Positions 56,218 through 64,000 of a stretch of DNA of 64,000 bases are shown one piece after another. Location: the NCBI GenBank assembly GCA_963765285.1, contig CAVXVR010000004.1, positions 930,001-994,000 on the forward strand. Direction: 5' to 3'. This DNA comes from CAVWZH01 sp963765285 (GTDB lineage: Bacteria; Acidobacteriota; Terriglobia; Terriglobales; Acidobacteriaceae). The position numbers and the translations under genes are program-made. Each line of letters begins with the position of its first letter. Positions within the stretch are counted from its first letter, which is position 1. The notes beneath the pieces are model-generated. The model saw only the letters and a program-made list of their open reading frames with translations, made no database searches and had not been told where the DNA came from.

Positions 56218-57336
56218 ATGCCCATGCCAAGCCCTTCCGGAATAAAAGCCCTGCCGCTGGTCATCGTGGTGATGTTGCTTTGCTCAGGTCCTGCCTCCGG
56301 GCAGTCGAATCAGGGACAGGAGCCGATCGGTTATCAGGCAGCTCGCGATGCCGATCAAAGGAAAACGCTTCTTCTGAAGGATTTCCATCCCTCCTCCATG
56401 CTCCACGTCCCAGCGCACGATGTTGAGCGCGCCAGGTTTTACGTGATCGATGTGCACAATCACACCAATGACGCCGCAGGAATTGGCGACATCTTGCCGC
56501 CCCAACGGGTTGTCGAAATCATGGACGAGACCAATGTAAAGATGATCGTGATTCTGACCGGAATGTGGGGCCAGAAGTTACAGCACGTGATCGACACCAT
56601 GGTGAAACCTTACCCGGGCCGCTTCATCGTTTTTTTCCAGATCGACTGGTCGAAGATTGACGATCCAGACTTCAGCCATGAGATGGTGCGGCAACTCCGC
56701 GATTCCGTGGCTCGCGGCGCCCGGGGATTGAAAATTCTGAAGGATCTGGGATTGGGCGTTCGCGACAAGAGCGGCAAGCTCATCGCCGTCGATGATCCGC
56801 GGCTCGATCCTATTTTTGACGAATGCGGACGGCTCGGGATTCCGGTGTTCATTCACACCGGTGATCCGGAGGCGTTCTTCCATCCCACCGACGGCGTTAA
56901 CGAACGTTACGAAGAGCTGATTGAGCATCCAGACTGGAGTTTCTACGGCACGCAGTTCCCATCGTTCGAAGCGCTTCTGGACGCGCGGAATCGCGTATTC
57001 GCCCGACATCCGAAGACGGCCTTCGTCTCTCTGCATATGGGGTGGCCGGAAAATCTGCCGTGGGTGGCATCGATGCTCGACCACTATCCTAACGTGATGG
57101 TGGAGTTCGGCGGGCGCGAAGCGGAACTGGGCCGCCAGCCTCGCCAGACGCGCGATTTCTTCGTCAAGTACCAGGACCGCGTTATGTTCGGTAGCGACAA
57201 TGGCATGGACCCGGCTATGTACCGCAATTACTTTCGCTGGCTGGAAACAGATGACGAATATTTCGATTACTGGGGCTATCCCAGCCAGGGGCGTTGGAAG
57301 ATCCTATGGCATGGGACTGTCCGATACTATTCTTGA
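56218..57336 (+). CDS. Exported amidohydrolase family 2 protein; 3' end probably frameshifted
   Basis: 372 residues as read. A signal peptide (LPLVIVVMLLCSGPASG) and an amidohydrolase-2 (PF04909-type) barrel: VIDVHNHTND supplies metal ligands, followed by RGARGLKILKDLGL, VFIHTGDP, FVSLHMGWPENL and VMFGSDNGMD. At the end WKILWHGTVRYYS is unlike the family. Dropping one C at 57303-57304 restores YGMGLSDTILEKVYHLNAER, and dropping one base near 57365 restores ILGTAAQGKP with a TGA at 57396-57398 that overlaps the next ATG. The intended gene probably runs 56218-57398. Substrate unknown. Confidence 0.82.
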   Translation: MPMPSPSGIKALPLVIVVMLLCSGPASGQSNQGQEPIGYQAARDADQRKTLLLKDFHPSSMLHVPAHDVERARFYVIDVHNHTNDAAGIGDILPPQRVVEIMDETNVKMIVILTGMWGQKLQHVIDTMVKPYPGRFIVFFQIDWSKIDDPDFSHEMVRQLRDSVARGARGLKILKDLGLGVRDKSGKLIAVDDPRLDPIFDECGRLGIPVFIHTGDPEAFFHPTDGVNERYEELIEHPDWSFYGTQFPSFEALLDARNRVFARHPKTAFVSLHMGWPENLPWVASMLDHYPNVMVEFGGREAELGRQPRQTRDFFVKYQDRVMFGSDNGMDPAMYRNYFRWLETDDEYFDYWGYPSQGRWKILWHGTVRYYS

Positions 57337-57394
57337 AAAGGTCTACCATCTGAACGCCGAGCGACATACTTGGCACGGCCGCGCAAGGAAAGCC

Positions 57395-59629
57395 ATGAAA
57401 CCAGGTTCCACGCAGCAACGGCTGCACCTCGTTCTCCTGAGTTTGCTGATGTCGGCGATCGTAATCGGCACAGGCTGCAAACCGTCGGTGTCAAAGCCCG
57501 CCCAGCCTGCTCCACAGCTCTCGTCCATCGAGGTTGAAGTACCGCCTGGCGGCCCTATATTGCTGGTCACAAGCGCCGCTGAATTCCAGATTCTTCCATC
57601 AGGCCAAGTGCAGGCGTTCCTCACCAAAGATGGCAAGAAACTGACCCTCGATGACCCGAACACCGCTTCCGACAGCGCCAATCTCCTGGCAAACGGCAAA
57701 GCAATTCCTTTCACCCTCGATTTCCACGGCGCACGAGTTCTTGATGCTACGGGCAAACTGGGCCGCGGCAAGCGCGTCGAGATTCCTTCCCGCGCCACGG
57801 AATCCTCGAACATCGAGCGCACCCTGGTCGTTGAGGCTTACGACGACTTTCCCAATCTTCTGCTCGCCAGTGCGGAGTACAAAAACGCCGGGACTTCAGA
57901 AGTCAAGATCGATCGCGTCGTTGAACAGCAGCATAGGTTTAATGCGACGCTCGCCGATCCGAAAGCCCCGGCGTATGGGATGTGGTCCTTCCAGGGCTCG
58001 AGTTATGACTGGGGCAAAGACGACGTAGTCAAGCTCACCCACAGTTTCTCGCAGCCAAACGTCATGGGAGGAATGGTCAAAGGAGGCTACGGTGGTGGGA
58101 TTCCCGTCGTAGCCTTCTGGACTGCATCCGTCGGCGAAGCCATCGGCCATGTAGAGACGCTGCCGCTTTCTGTGTCTTTGCCCGTCAAGGTCGATTCAGA
58201 TGGACGAGTGAATGCGGCTCTGGATATCCCTGCGAATTCTGTTCTGAAGCCCGGCGAGAGTTACGCCACTCCCCGGAGTTTCGTCGCCATCTATTCCGGG
58301 GACTTCTACAAACCGCTCCGCATGTGGTCAGGCGTGTTGCAGAAAGAAGGATGGGAAATCCCCCGCCCCTCGAGCGAAGCGTACAACGTGAGTTGGTGTG
58401 GCTGGGGTTACGAATTCAACGTAACCCCCGCAAAAATGCTGGGCACGGTTCCCAAGCTGAAAGAACTCGGCATCAAATGGGCAACGCTCGATGATCGCTG
58501 GTTCGACAATTACGGAGACTGGAACCCCCGGCCTGATACTTTTCCCGGCGATTCCATCCAGCGCATGGTGGCTGATTTCCATAAGCAAGGCATCCTGGTG
58601 CAACTGTGGTGGCTTCCGCTCGCGGTGGAAGATGGCGAAGGTAAGTATGAGTCGCACAAGTATGCGGTTTCCCAGGTAGTGAAGGAACATCCCGAGTGGC
58701 TGATTCTCGATAAAAATGGAAAACACGCCCGCATGGTGCGAGACCTCGCGGCATTGTGCCCTGCCGTTCCCGAGGTCCAGGCCTACTACAAGAAGTTGAC
58801 AGAGAAATTCATCCACGACTGGGACTTTGATGGCTCGAAACTGGATAACATCTACAGCGTTCCTGCCTGCTACAACCCGGCGCACCATCACAAGTCGCCG
58901 CAAGACTCGGTGAACGCTATGGCCGACGTGTACAAGACCATCTTTCAAACCACGCGAGCCTTGAAGCCGCAAAGTGTTACGCAGAGTTGTCCCTGCGGTA
59001 CTCCGCCTTCGCTGGCCTGGCTTCCCTACCTCGACCAGGCAGTCACCGCCGACCCGGTGGGCGCGGTCCAGGTGCGACGTCGCATCAAAATGTACAAAGC
59101 TCTGTTGGGACCGGAAGCTGCGGTTTACGGCGATCACGTAGAACTCTCGGCCATGAAGCGCACCGGCAAGAGCGGAGACTGGATCGAATACGGCGATGAT
59201 TTCGCCTCGACGATCGGGACGGGGGGAGTAGTGGGCACCAAGTTTGTGTGGCCCGATCCTGGCCCGAAGTTCAAACGAGTGCTGCTGACCCAGGAAAAAG
59301 AAGAGCACTGGAAGAAATGGATCGGCATCTACAACCAACAGATGCTTTCCAAGGGTACGTTTCTCGATCTTTACACTTATGGCTATGACATGCCAGAGGC
59401 GTATGCCATTGAAAAAGACGGCAAAATGTACTACGCGTTTTTTGCGCCCGGGGAGAACAGTTCGTGGAAAGGCGAGGTCGAGCTGCGTGGGCTGAAACCC
59501 GGGGCTTATCAGGTGCTGGATTACGTCGATGGCAAGGATCTGGGCTCGGTACAAGCCACAGCCGATCAGGCCCCGCGGTTGAAGGCCGAGTTCCGCCAGC
59601 ACTTGTTGGTGGAAGTGAGCCCGCGGTAA
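57395..59629 (+). CDS. Lipoprotein glycoside hydrolase, alpha-galactosidase-like (GH36 type)
   Basis: 744 residues. Lipobox VIGTGCKPS predicts an envelope lipoprotein. After a beta-sandwich domain (about 40-330) comes a TIM-barrel catalytic domain: WATLDDRWFDNYGDWNPRPD, VQLWWLPLAVED, DGSKLDNIYSVPACYNPAHH (likely nucleophile Asp in KLD) and LDQAVTADPVG (candidate acid/base Asp), then a C-terminal beta domain. This matches clan GH-D enzymes such as alpha-galactosidases. Probably translationally coupled to the amidohydrolase through an ATGA overlap. Precise substrate is uncertain. Confidence 0.75.
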   Translation: MKPGSTQQRLHLVLLSLLMSAIVIGTGCKPSVSKPAQPAPQLSSIEVEVPPGGPILLVTSAAEFQILPSGQVQAFLTKDGKKLTLDDPNTASDSANLLANGKAIPFTLDFHGARVLDATGKLGRGKRVEIPSRATESSNIERTLVVEAYDDFPNLLLASAEYKNAGTSEVKIDRVVEQQHRFNATLADPKAPAYGMWSFQGSSYDWGKDDVVKLTHSFSQPNVMGGMVKGGYGGGIPVVAFWTASVGEAIGHVETLPLSVSLPVKVDSDGRVNAALDIPANSVLKPGESYATPRSFVAIYSGDFYKPLRMWSGVLQKEGWEIPRPSSEAYNVSWCGWGYEFNVTPAKMLGTVPKLKELGIKWATLDDRWFDNYGDWNPRPDTFPGDSIQRMVADFHKQGILVQLWWLPLAVEDGEGKYESHKYAVSQVVKEHPEWLILDKNGKHARMVRDLAALCPAVPEVQAYYKKLTEKFIHDWDFDGSKLDNIYSVPACYNPAHHHKSPQDSVNAMADVYKTIFQTTRALKPQSVTQSCPCGTPPSLAWLPYLDQAVTADPVGAVQVRRRIKMYKALLGPEAAVYGDHVELSAMKRTGKSGDWIEYGDDFASTIGTGGVVGTKFVWPDPGPKFKRVLLTQEKEEHWKKWIGIYNQQMLSKGTFLDLYTYGYDMPEAYAIEKDGKMYYAFFAPGENSSWKGEVELRGLKPGAYQVLDYVDGKDLGSVQATADQAPRLKAEFRQHLLVEVSPR

Positions 59630-59646
59630 CAAATCTCAAAACAAAT

Positions 59647-60594
59647 CTATCTGGCGCGCAGGACTGGCGCCTCCACTCGCAGAAAGCGCTCGCGATGTTC
59701 GCGGTCACGGAACGCTTCGGTCCCTCCGGGGCGAGTCGTCGAAAGCGCTCCCGCCAGATTGCCCCACGCCAGGCAGGTCGGCAAGTCGGCTCCGAGCAAG
59801 TATTGATGCAGAAAGCCTGCATTGAAGCTGTCTCCGGCGCCGACGGCATCCACGACGTTTACCTTCAGGGCCGGAGCCGAGAACTTCTCATCGCCCCGGC
59901 GAGCGATTGCGCCCTTAGGCCCAAGCTTAGCCACGACCAGCGGGACCATCTTGGCCAGCCTGTCCAGTGCGAGATCGAGATCGTCGGCGCCTGCAATCTT
60001 GCGGGCCTCATTCTCGTTTGGAAACAAAATATCTACACAAGGCAGCACGTCGCGTAAGTCATCTCCCCAGCGGTTCTCGGGATCGTCGTTGGTATCGAGA
60101 GAAATGCTCAGTCCCGCAGCCTTGAGCCGCCGAAATAAATCCTTAATGTGTGGCCGCAGCGCGGTCTGCAGATAAAACGACGAGAGATGAAAATGCCGGC
60201 TATCAGAAAGATAGTTAAAGTCAAGATCGGAAAGCGTCAGCTCGGCGATCGTGCCGGGATACGTCAGAATGTTCCGCCATCCGCCGTGGTGAAGAATTAC
60301 GGTGAGACCCGTCTGGGAACCGGACACCCGTCGAACCAGTGACGTGTCCACGCCACCGGCGGCGAGGCGATCCAAGGCGACCGTGCCCATCTCATCGCCA
60401 CCGATGCGCGATTGAAATCCCACCCGGCTTCCCAGGCACGCCAGATTGTGCGCCACAATGGCAGACGAGGACCCCAAAGTGAGTTTCATTTCGCGAGCCA
60501 GCACTTCGCGCTCGGGAGGCAGATCTGCCGGAAGCCCATAAAAGATGAGATCGAGATTCAGTTCACCCGCAATCGTGACGTCAAAGCGCGGCAT
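59647..60594 (-). CDS. PfkB-family carbohydrate kinase
   Basis: 315 residues of the ribokinase fold. The N-terminal signature region includes AGELNLDLIFYG and KLTLGSSSAIVAHNLACLGS; the C-terminal signature DAVGAGDSFNAGFLHQ contains the catalytic Asp and the anion hole. Sugar specificity cannot be assigned. It overlaps the SIS gene by 14 bases and is the last gene of a deoR-SIS-kinase operon, which suggests phosphorylation of a hexose or amino-sugar product. Convergent with the hydrolase gene. Confidence 0.9.
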   Translation of the reverse strand: MPRFDVTIAGELNLDLIFYGLPADLPPEREVLAREMKLTLGSSSAIVAHNLACLGSRVGFQSRIGGDEMGTVALDRLAAGGVDTSLVRRVSGSQTGLTVILHHGGWRNILTYPGTIAELTLSDLDFNYLSDSRHFHLSSFYLQTALRPHIKDLFRRLKAAGLSISLDTNDDPENRWGDDLRDVLPCVDILFPNENEARKIAGADDLDLALDRLAKMVPLVVAKLGPKGAIARRGDEKFSAPALKVNVVDAVGAGDSFNAGFLHQYLLGADLPTCLAWGNLAGALSTTRPGGTEAFRDREHRERFLRVEAPVLRAR

Positions 60595-61726
60595 GTTCTG
60601 GCTTCTTGGACGGTTTGTCTTCCAGAATTACCGCCCGGCTGAGATTACGCGGTGAGTCGGGATCGAATCCGTTTTTTAGGCCGGTAAAGAGGCCGAGCAA
60701 TTGGCCGGTAACTAAAGACGGCGCGAGGCGAACAAGTTCAGGCGCCTCTATGCCCAGTTCGACGAACATATCGGCAGCGCGGCGCGCGCGGACGTCCGCC
60801 CGGTTTGCCACTACGAGCGTGGTGCCTCCGAGCGATTTCATCTCCTCCAGCAAATCGCACTCCGCGGCGTAGCCGGATTCGGAGAGGAGGAAAACCAGCA
60901 GGGTCTGCGGACTGACAATCGACTTCGGGCCATGGCGGAATTCGAGACTGTGAAAACTCTGTGCGTAGGAGACCGACATCTCGGTGACTTTGAGGGCGTA
61001 CTCGCAGGCCAGGCCGTAGAAAGGCCCCTGTCCCAGGCAAACGTAATCCGCAAAATCATGCTGAGCCACGAACTGCTGGATATTCTCCGACAGGCCTCGC
61101 AACTTCGGCGCGGCTGCATCGCCGATTGTCGCAACCGAATCAGAAACCGCTCCGTTCTTTCCAAGCAATGCGCCCAAAGTTTGCAGCGCCAGCAGCATTG
61201 ACGTGAAGGATCGTGTCATGACCGTGCTCTTCTCATCGGCGGCGGGCAGCAGTATCGCGAGCGAGGCTAATTGTTCCAGCTTTTGACCTGGAGCGCAGGA
61301 AATCGCCAGAGTCGGGATCGCGCGCTCGCGCAGCAACTCAGCCGCCTTCAACACTTCCGACGTTTGCCCAGACCGCGAAATCAGCACGGGAACTGACCGA
61401 TGAGACCCGGCAAGAACAATGTCTGGGAAGAGCAAAACCTCGGATGCAGGAATGGCGCGCGCCCGCCGGCCGCTCAAAGCCGTCATGCTGGCGGCGGCAC
61501 AAAGAGCCACGTAATAGCTGGAACCGCAACCGATGAACAGCCATTCCTCCGCATCCGAGAAACGTCGGCAGGCGTCCTCGAGAGTGCCTTGTTCTCGCAG
61601 ATACGCGGCGCAGGCTTTCCAGCACTCCGGCTGCGAAAGAATTTCGCTGAAACTATTTCCGCCGGCGACGTGGTCAGTCAAATCGTTTCCGTCGCTCCGA
61701 TTGGGCAGTTGGCTCGAGCTAGACAA
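60581..61726 (-). CDS. SIS-domain sugar isomerase (AgaS/GlmS-isomerase-like)
   Basis: 381 residues with two SIS domains: WLFIGCGSSYYVALCAA and VLISRSGQTSEVLKAAELL in the first, VCLGQGPFYGLACEYALKVTE and SFHSLEFRHGPKS in the second, as in GlmS-type isomerases and AgaS deaminase/isomerases of amino sugars. There is no glutaminase domain. TTG start supported by GGAGG six bases upstream. Its start overlaps the deoR stop by 8 bases. Function in amino-sugar or keto-sugar metabolism is inferred from neighbours. Confidence 0.85.
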   Translation of the reverse strand: MSSSSQLPNRSDGNDLTDHVAGGNSFSEILSQPECWKACAAYLREQGTLEDACRRFSDAEEWLFIGCGSSYYVALCAAASMTALSGRRARAIPASEVLLFPDIVLAGSHRSVPVLISRSGQTSEVLKAAELLRERAIPTLAISCAPGQKLEQLASLAILLPAADEKSTVMTRSFTSMLLALQTLGALLGKNGAVSDSVATIGDAAAPKLRGLSENIQQFVAQHDFADYVCLGQGPFYGLACEYALKVTEMSVSYAQSFHSLEFRHGPKSIVSPQTLLVFLLSESGYAAECDLLEEMKSLGGTTLVVANRADVRARRAADMFVELGIEAPELVRLAPSLVTGQLLGLFTGLKNGFDPDSPRNLSRAVILEDKPSKKPEHAAL

Positions 61727-62480
61727 GCGTAACCTCCGTGCCCGCCTTCCGTAGCGTTCGCAAGTCCGGCTTGGGGATCTTGCGGTCGGTGATCACCTCG
61801 TGAATGGTCGAAGTCGGCGCAATCAGGGAGAGGCTGCGCCGGCCGAACTTGCTGGAATCGCAGACCACCACCACCCGCCGCGCCACTTCGATCATCACGC
61901 GATTCACCTGCGCCTCCAGCAGATTCGGCGTGGTCAATCCGTAGCCCACGTCGAAACCATCCACTGCAAGAAAAAGAAGATCGGCATTCAGGTGGCGTAA
62001 CGTCTCTTCCGCCATGGGGCCCACCAGGGAAAATGAATTCTTGCGCAAGGTGCCGCCCGTCAATATCACGTCAACTGGAGTTCCAGCGAGTTCCGCCGCA
62101 ATATTCACTGCATTCGTCACCACAGTAAGGTTGCGAAACTCGCGCAAGCCGCGGGCTATGGCTGTAGTCGTCGTGCCGGAATCCAACACCACCACCTGGC
62201 CCTTTTGCACCATTCGCAGCGCCGCCGCCGCGATCAAACCTTTTTCCCGCCGGTGAAGCTGCTCTTTCTCGCGCAGCGTGGGATCGTCGAGAGCCCGTTC
62301 GCGCGCGGGCAGTGCACCCCCATGAGTGCGATGCAACTGCCTTTGTTCGTGCAGCACTTCCAGATCTTTGCGAATCGTTACCTGGGAAGTGTGAAAGCGG
62401 CGCGCGAGATCAGTCACCAGCAAACGGCCGTCGCGGTCCAGCATTTCAACAATGGCCCGCCGCCGTTCTTCGTTCAACAC
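61719..62480 (-). CDS. DeoR/GlpR-family sugar-phosphate-responsive repressor
   Basis: 253 residues. N-terminal winged helix ERRRAIVEMLDRDGRLLVTDLARRF, with TSQVTIRKDLEVLHEQRQLHRTHGGAL as the DeoR signature; C-terminal DeoRC sensor with LDSGTTTTAIARGL, LTGGTLRKNSFSLVG and DGFDVGYGLTT. It likely binds the CTTTCG/CGAAAG boxes in the intergenic region at 62.5-62.8 kb and represses its own operon and the TonB receptor. First gene of the deoR-SIS-pfkB operon. Confidence 0.92.
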   Translation of the reverse strand: MLNEERRRAIVEMLDRDGRLLVTDLARRFHTSQVTIRKDLEVLHEQRQLHRTHGGALPARERALDDPTLREKEQLHRREKGLIAAAALRMVQKGQVVVLDSGTTTTAIARGLREFRNLTVVTNAVNIAAELAGTPVDVILTGGTLRKNSFSLVGPMAEETLRHLNADLLFLAVDGFDVGYGLTTPNLLEAQVNRVMIEVARRVVVVCDSSKFGRRSLSLIAPTSTIHEVITDRKIPKPDLRTLRKAGTEVTLV

Positions 62481-62556
62481 TGGGGACTCGATCCCGGCAT
62501 GGTATTTCTTCCCGCCGCATCCTTGCTTTGATTGCTATTTCCTTTTATAACGTTTT

Positions 62557-62577
62557 CTTTCGTTTGTCCATCGAAAG
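62557..62577. promoter_or_regulatory. DeoR-type operator candidate near deoR
   Basis: Inverted repeat CTTTCG (62557-62562), nine bases, CGAAAG (62572-62577), 77 bases before the deoR start. The TTTCGTTT word resembles the boxes of AgaR-type DeoR repressors. Confidence 0.5.
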
Positions 62578-62719
62578 CCGGGAGGTAATTCCCATGGCTT
62601 AGGTATATCGGCCCGGGCTTGCGCCTTGCGGTCTTATTTTGTCTCAACGGCCATGGGGTGGAGCCAGCCACGAATTTTGCGCTTGACTTCCAGCGCGACC
62701 GCAACTAATAGTATCAAAT

Positions 62720-62754
62720 CGAAACAATACGAAAGCAACGTTCTTTTACTTTCG
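62720..62754. promoter_or_regulatory. DeoR-type operator candidate near the TonB-receptor gene
   Basis: CGAAAC at 62720, CGAAAG at 62730 (10 bases apart, one helical turn) and CTTTCG at 62749-62754, which forms an inverted repeat with the middle box. It ends 19 bases before the receptor ATG, so binding would block transcription or translation. Confidence 0.5.
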
Positions 62755-62773
62755 TGTGGTTCCGGGGGCCTCG

Positions 62774-64000
62774 ATGAACCTGCCAATACGCTCTGCCCGC
62801 TCGCAATCGTTTCGTCTCTTCAAGCCCGTCCAGGCCAAACTGATCTTGTTAGCTTTTTTTGCCGTCACTTCTATTATTGCAACGGCCCAAAAGGACGCAG
62901 GCGGCATCGCGGGCCTGGTAAAGGACCCCAGTGGCGCCGTGGTCGCAGGCGCGAAGGTCACAATTAAAGATCTTGATCGGGGCACGGAATTTACCACCGC
63001 TACGAACGCTGAAGGTGAGTACGTCGCTAGCCCGCTGAAGATCGGCCGCTATCAGGTAATCGCGGAGAAAGCTGGATTCAAGAAGGCTGTAGCCGGCCCG
63101 ATCGCGGTGAATGTCGGTGAGAGGCCGGCGGTAAACATCGATCTGCTGGTAGGCGATATACACGAGGTTGTAAACGTTTCTACGGGCGCCCCGCTGCTTG
63201 AGACCGAGACATCAGACCTGGGCCAACTGATTGACAGTCGGATGGCGCAAACGCTTCCACTCAATGGGCGGAACTACGCCCAACTGGCGTTGCTGGGCGC
63301 CGGGGTTGCCCCCAGCGAACCAGGTTCGCGCGTTGAGGGGAGTTACGGATTCAGTTCCAACGGCGCGCGCTCACTGCAAAACAATTATCTCCTTGATGGG
63401 ATCGACAACAATTCAAATCTGGGAGACGTGCTCACTGGCCAGGCCTATGTAATCCAACCGTCAGTCGACGCCATTCAGGAGTTCAAAGTTCAGACCAACG
63501 CGTACAGCGCAGAATTCGGCCGGGGCAATGGCGCCATTCTGAACGCCGTGCTGAAATCCGGGAGCAATCGTTTCCATGGCGATCTTTACGAGTTCTTTCG
63601 CAACGACGGCCTGGACGCCCGCAACGCCTTTGACTCGGGCCGCCAGCCGTACCACCAGAACCAGTTCGGAGCCACACTGGGTGGCCCCATCATCAAAGAC
63701 CGCACCTTTTTCTTTGTCGACTACGAGGGTTTGCGGGTTTTGCAGGCTCTGCCGCAACTTTCCAGTATTCCCACGCTGGACGAAATCGGTGGCGATTTCT
63801 CCTCTTTTCTCACAGACACTCCCGCACCGCAGATCGACTCCGACGGAAACCCCGTGTCGGGCCCTCCGGCCGTCGATTGCAGCGGCAACCCAACTTTCTT
63901 CGGAGAAATCTTTAACACCCGGCTGACCAAGAAATCCGCCAGCAATCTGACCGGTTATTGCGGCGTGCCCATCAGCGTCGACGCGAGCGGAAATCCGACA
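62774..64000 (+). CDS. TonB-dependent outer-membrane receptor, Oar-like, N-terminal part
   Basis: 409 codons visible, open to the right edge. A signal peptide (QAKLILLAFFAVTSIIATA) is followed by a carboxypeptidase-regulatory-like domain (residues 35-115: GIAGLVKDPSGAVVAGAKV, GEYVASPLKIGRYQV) and the TonB plug domain (SRMAQTLPLNGRNYAQLALL, YLLDGIDNN, IQEFKVQTNAYSAEFGR, GGPIIKDRTFFFVDYEGL). This is the large acidobacterial receptor type, usually over 1000 residues. Divergent from deoR and flanked by operator boxes, it is likely the uptake channel of the carbohydrate locus. Confidence 0.93.
   Translation, partial: MNLPIRSARSQSFRLFKPVQAKLILLAFFAVTSIIATAQKDAGGIAGLVKDPSGAVVAGAKVTIKDLDRGTEFTTATNAEGEYVASPLKIGRYQVIAEKAGFKKAVAGPIAVNVGERPAVNIDLLVGDIHEVVNVSTGAPLLETETSDLGQLIDSRMAQTLPLNGRNYAQLALLGAGVAPSEPGSRVEGSYGFSSNGARSLQNNYLLDGIDNNSNLGDVLTGQAYVIQPSVDAIQEFKVQTNAYSAEFGRGNGAILNAVLKSGSNRFHGDLYEFFRNDGLDARNAFDSGRQPYHQNQFGATLGGPIIKDRTFFFVDYEGLRVLQALPQLSSIPTLDEIGGDFSSFLTDTPAPQIDSDGNPVSGPPAVDCSGNPTFFGEIFNTRLTKKSASNLTGYCGVPISVDASGNPT

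Noticed and set aside
58328..59632. 434-codon open frame opposite the GH36-like gene
   Set aside because: Antisense shadow, rich in Arg, His and Leu, with no recognisable motif.

Overview
The window looks like a chromosome segment of an acidobacterium (Terriglobia/Koribacter-like). This is an inference from content: a TonB-dependent receptor of the Oar type with an N-terminal carboxypeptidase-regulatory-like domain, a DUF1800/DUF1501 pair, many secreted proteins of unknown function, an LpxB gene (Gram-negative outer membrane), GC-rich coding sequence, and intergenic 'CCACAGAGG..ACACTGAGG' type repeats. There are no insertion sequences, no CRISPR array, no prophage and no recognisable tRNA or rRNA gene. 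One structural RNA gene, the small bacterial SRP RNA, is present.

Layout. 1-5.2 kb: lipid and isoprenoid block cdsA(partial)-phosphatase-dxr-rseP-ispG. 5.2-9.2 kb: DUF72 protein, dinB, frameshifted lpxB and a small membrane protein. 9.3-14.1 kb: M1-like protein that has lost its catalytic motif, a secreted unknown, fabH. 14.4-17.9 kb: DUF1800 lipoprotein and DUF1501 Tat substrate, followed by SRP RNA on the other strand. 18.4-25.5 kb: transglutaminase-like membrane protein, a beta-barrel, rimO-yacG-pgpA, an NHL-type propeller and a TPR protein. 25.6-29.1 kb: cinA-thpR-plsY-gpsA. 29.1-35.0 kb: small genes, an HD-GYP sensor, then ftsY-ribD-ribE. 35.2-42.5 kb: secreted unknowns, mobA with an orphan MlaF-like ATPase, a PilZ protein, a BON lipoprotein and a cytochrome c. 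42.8-48.8 kb: a complete RND efflux system. 48.9-51.4 kb: small genes and a PhyH-type dioxygenase. 51.4-55.9 kb: an RNA-handling neighbourhood with a cold-shock protein, a translationally coupled operon of a tiny basic protein, a degenerate receiver and a Gly-rich RRM protein, further tiny proteins, an RHH regulator and a DEAD-box helicase. 56.2-64.0 kb: a carbohydrate locus with amidohydrolase, alpha-galactosidase-like hydrolase, PfkB kinase, SIS protein, DeoR regulator and the start of a TonB receptor.

How the genes may work together. SRP RNA and its receptor FtsY both lie here. cdsA, pgpA, plsY and gpsA cover much of phosphatidylglycerol synthesis. dxr and ispG are two steps of the MEP pathway. 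The last 8 kb read as a regulated sugar-acquisition unit, with CTTTCG/CGAAAG boxes on both sides of the divergent deoR/TonB-receptor intergenic region.

A recurring oddity is single-base frame disruption of otherwise well-conserved genes: two in lpxB, one in the regulatory-domain protein at 37.3 kb, one in the small gene at 54.0 kb and two at the 3' end of the amidohydrolase. This could be real decay, but assembly or sequencing error is at least as likely, so these genes should be checked against reads before being called broken. The strongest candidate for something undescribed is the 52.1-53.3 kb operon (basic peptide, pseudo-receiver, RRM) within the RNA-handling neighbourhood.
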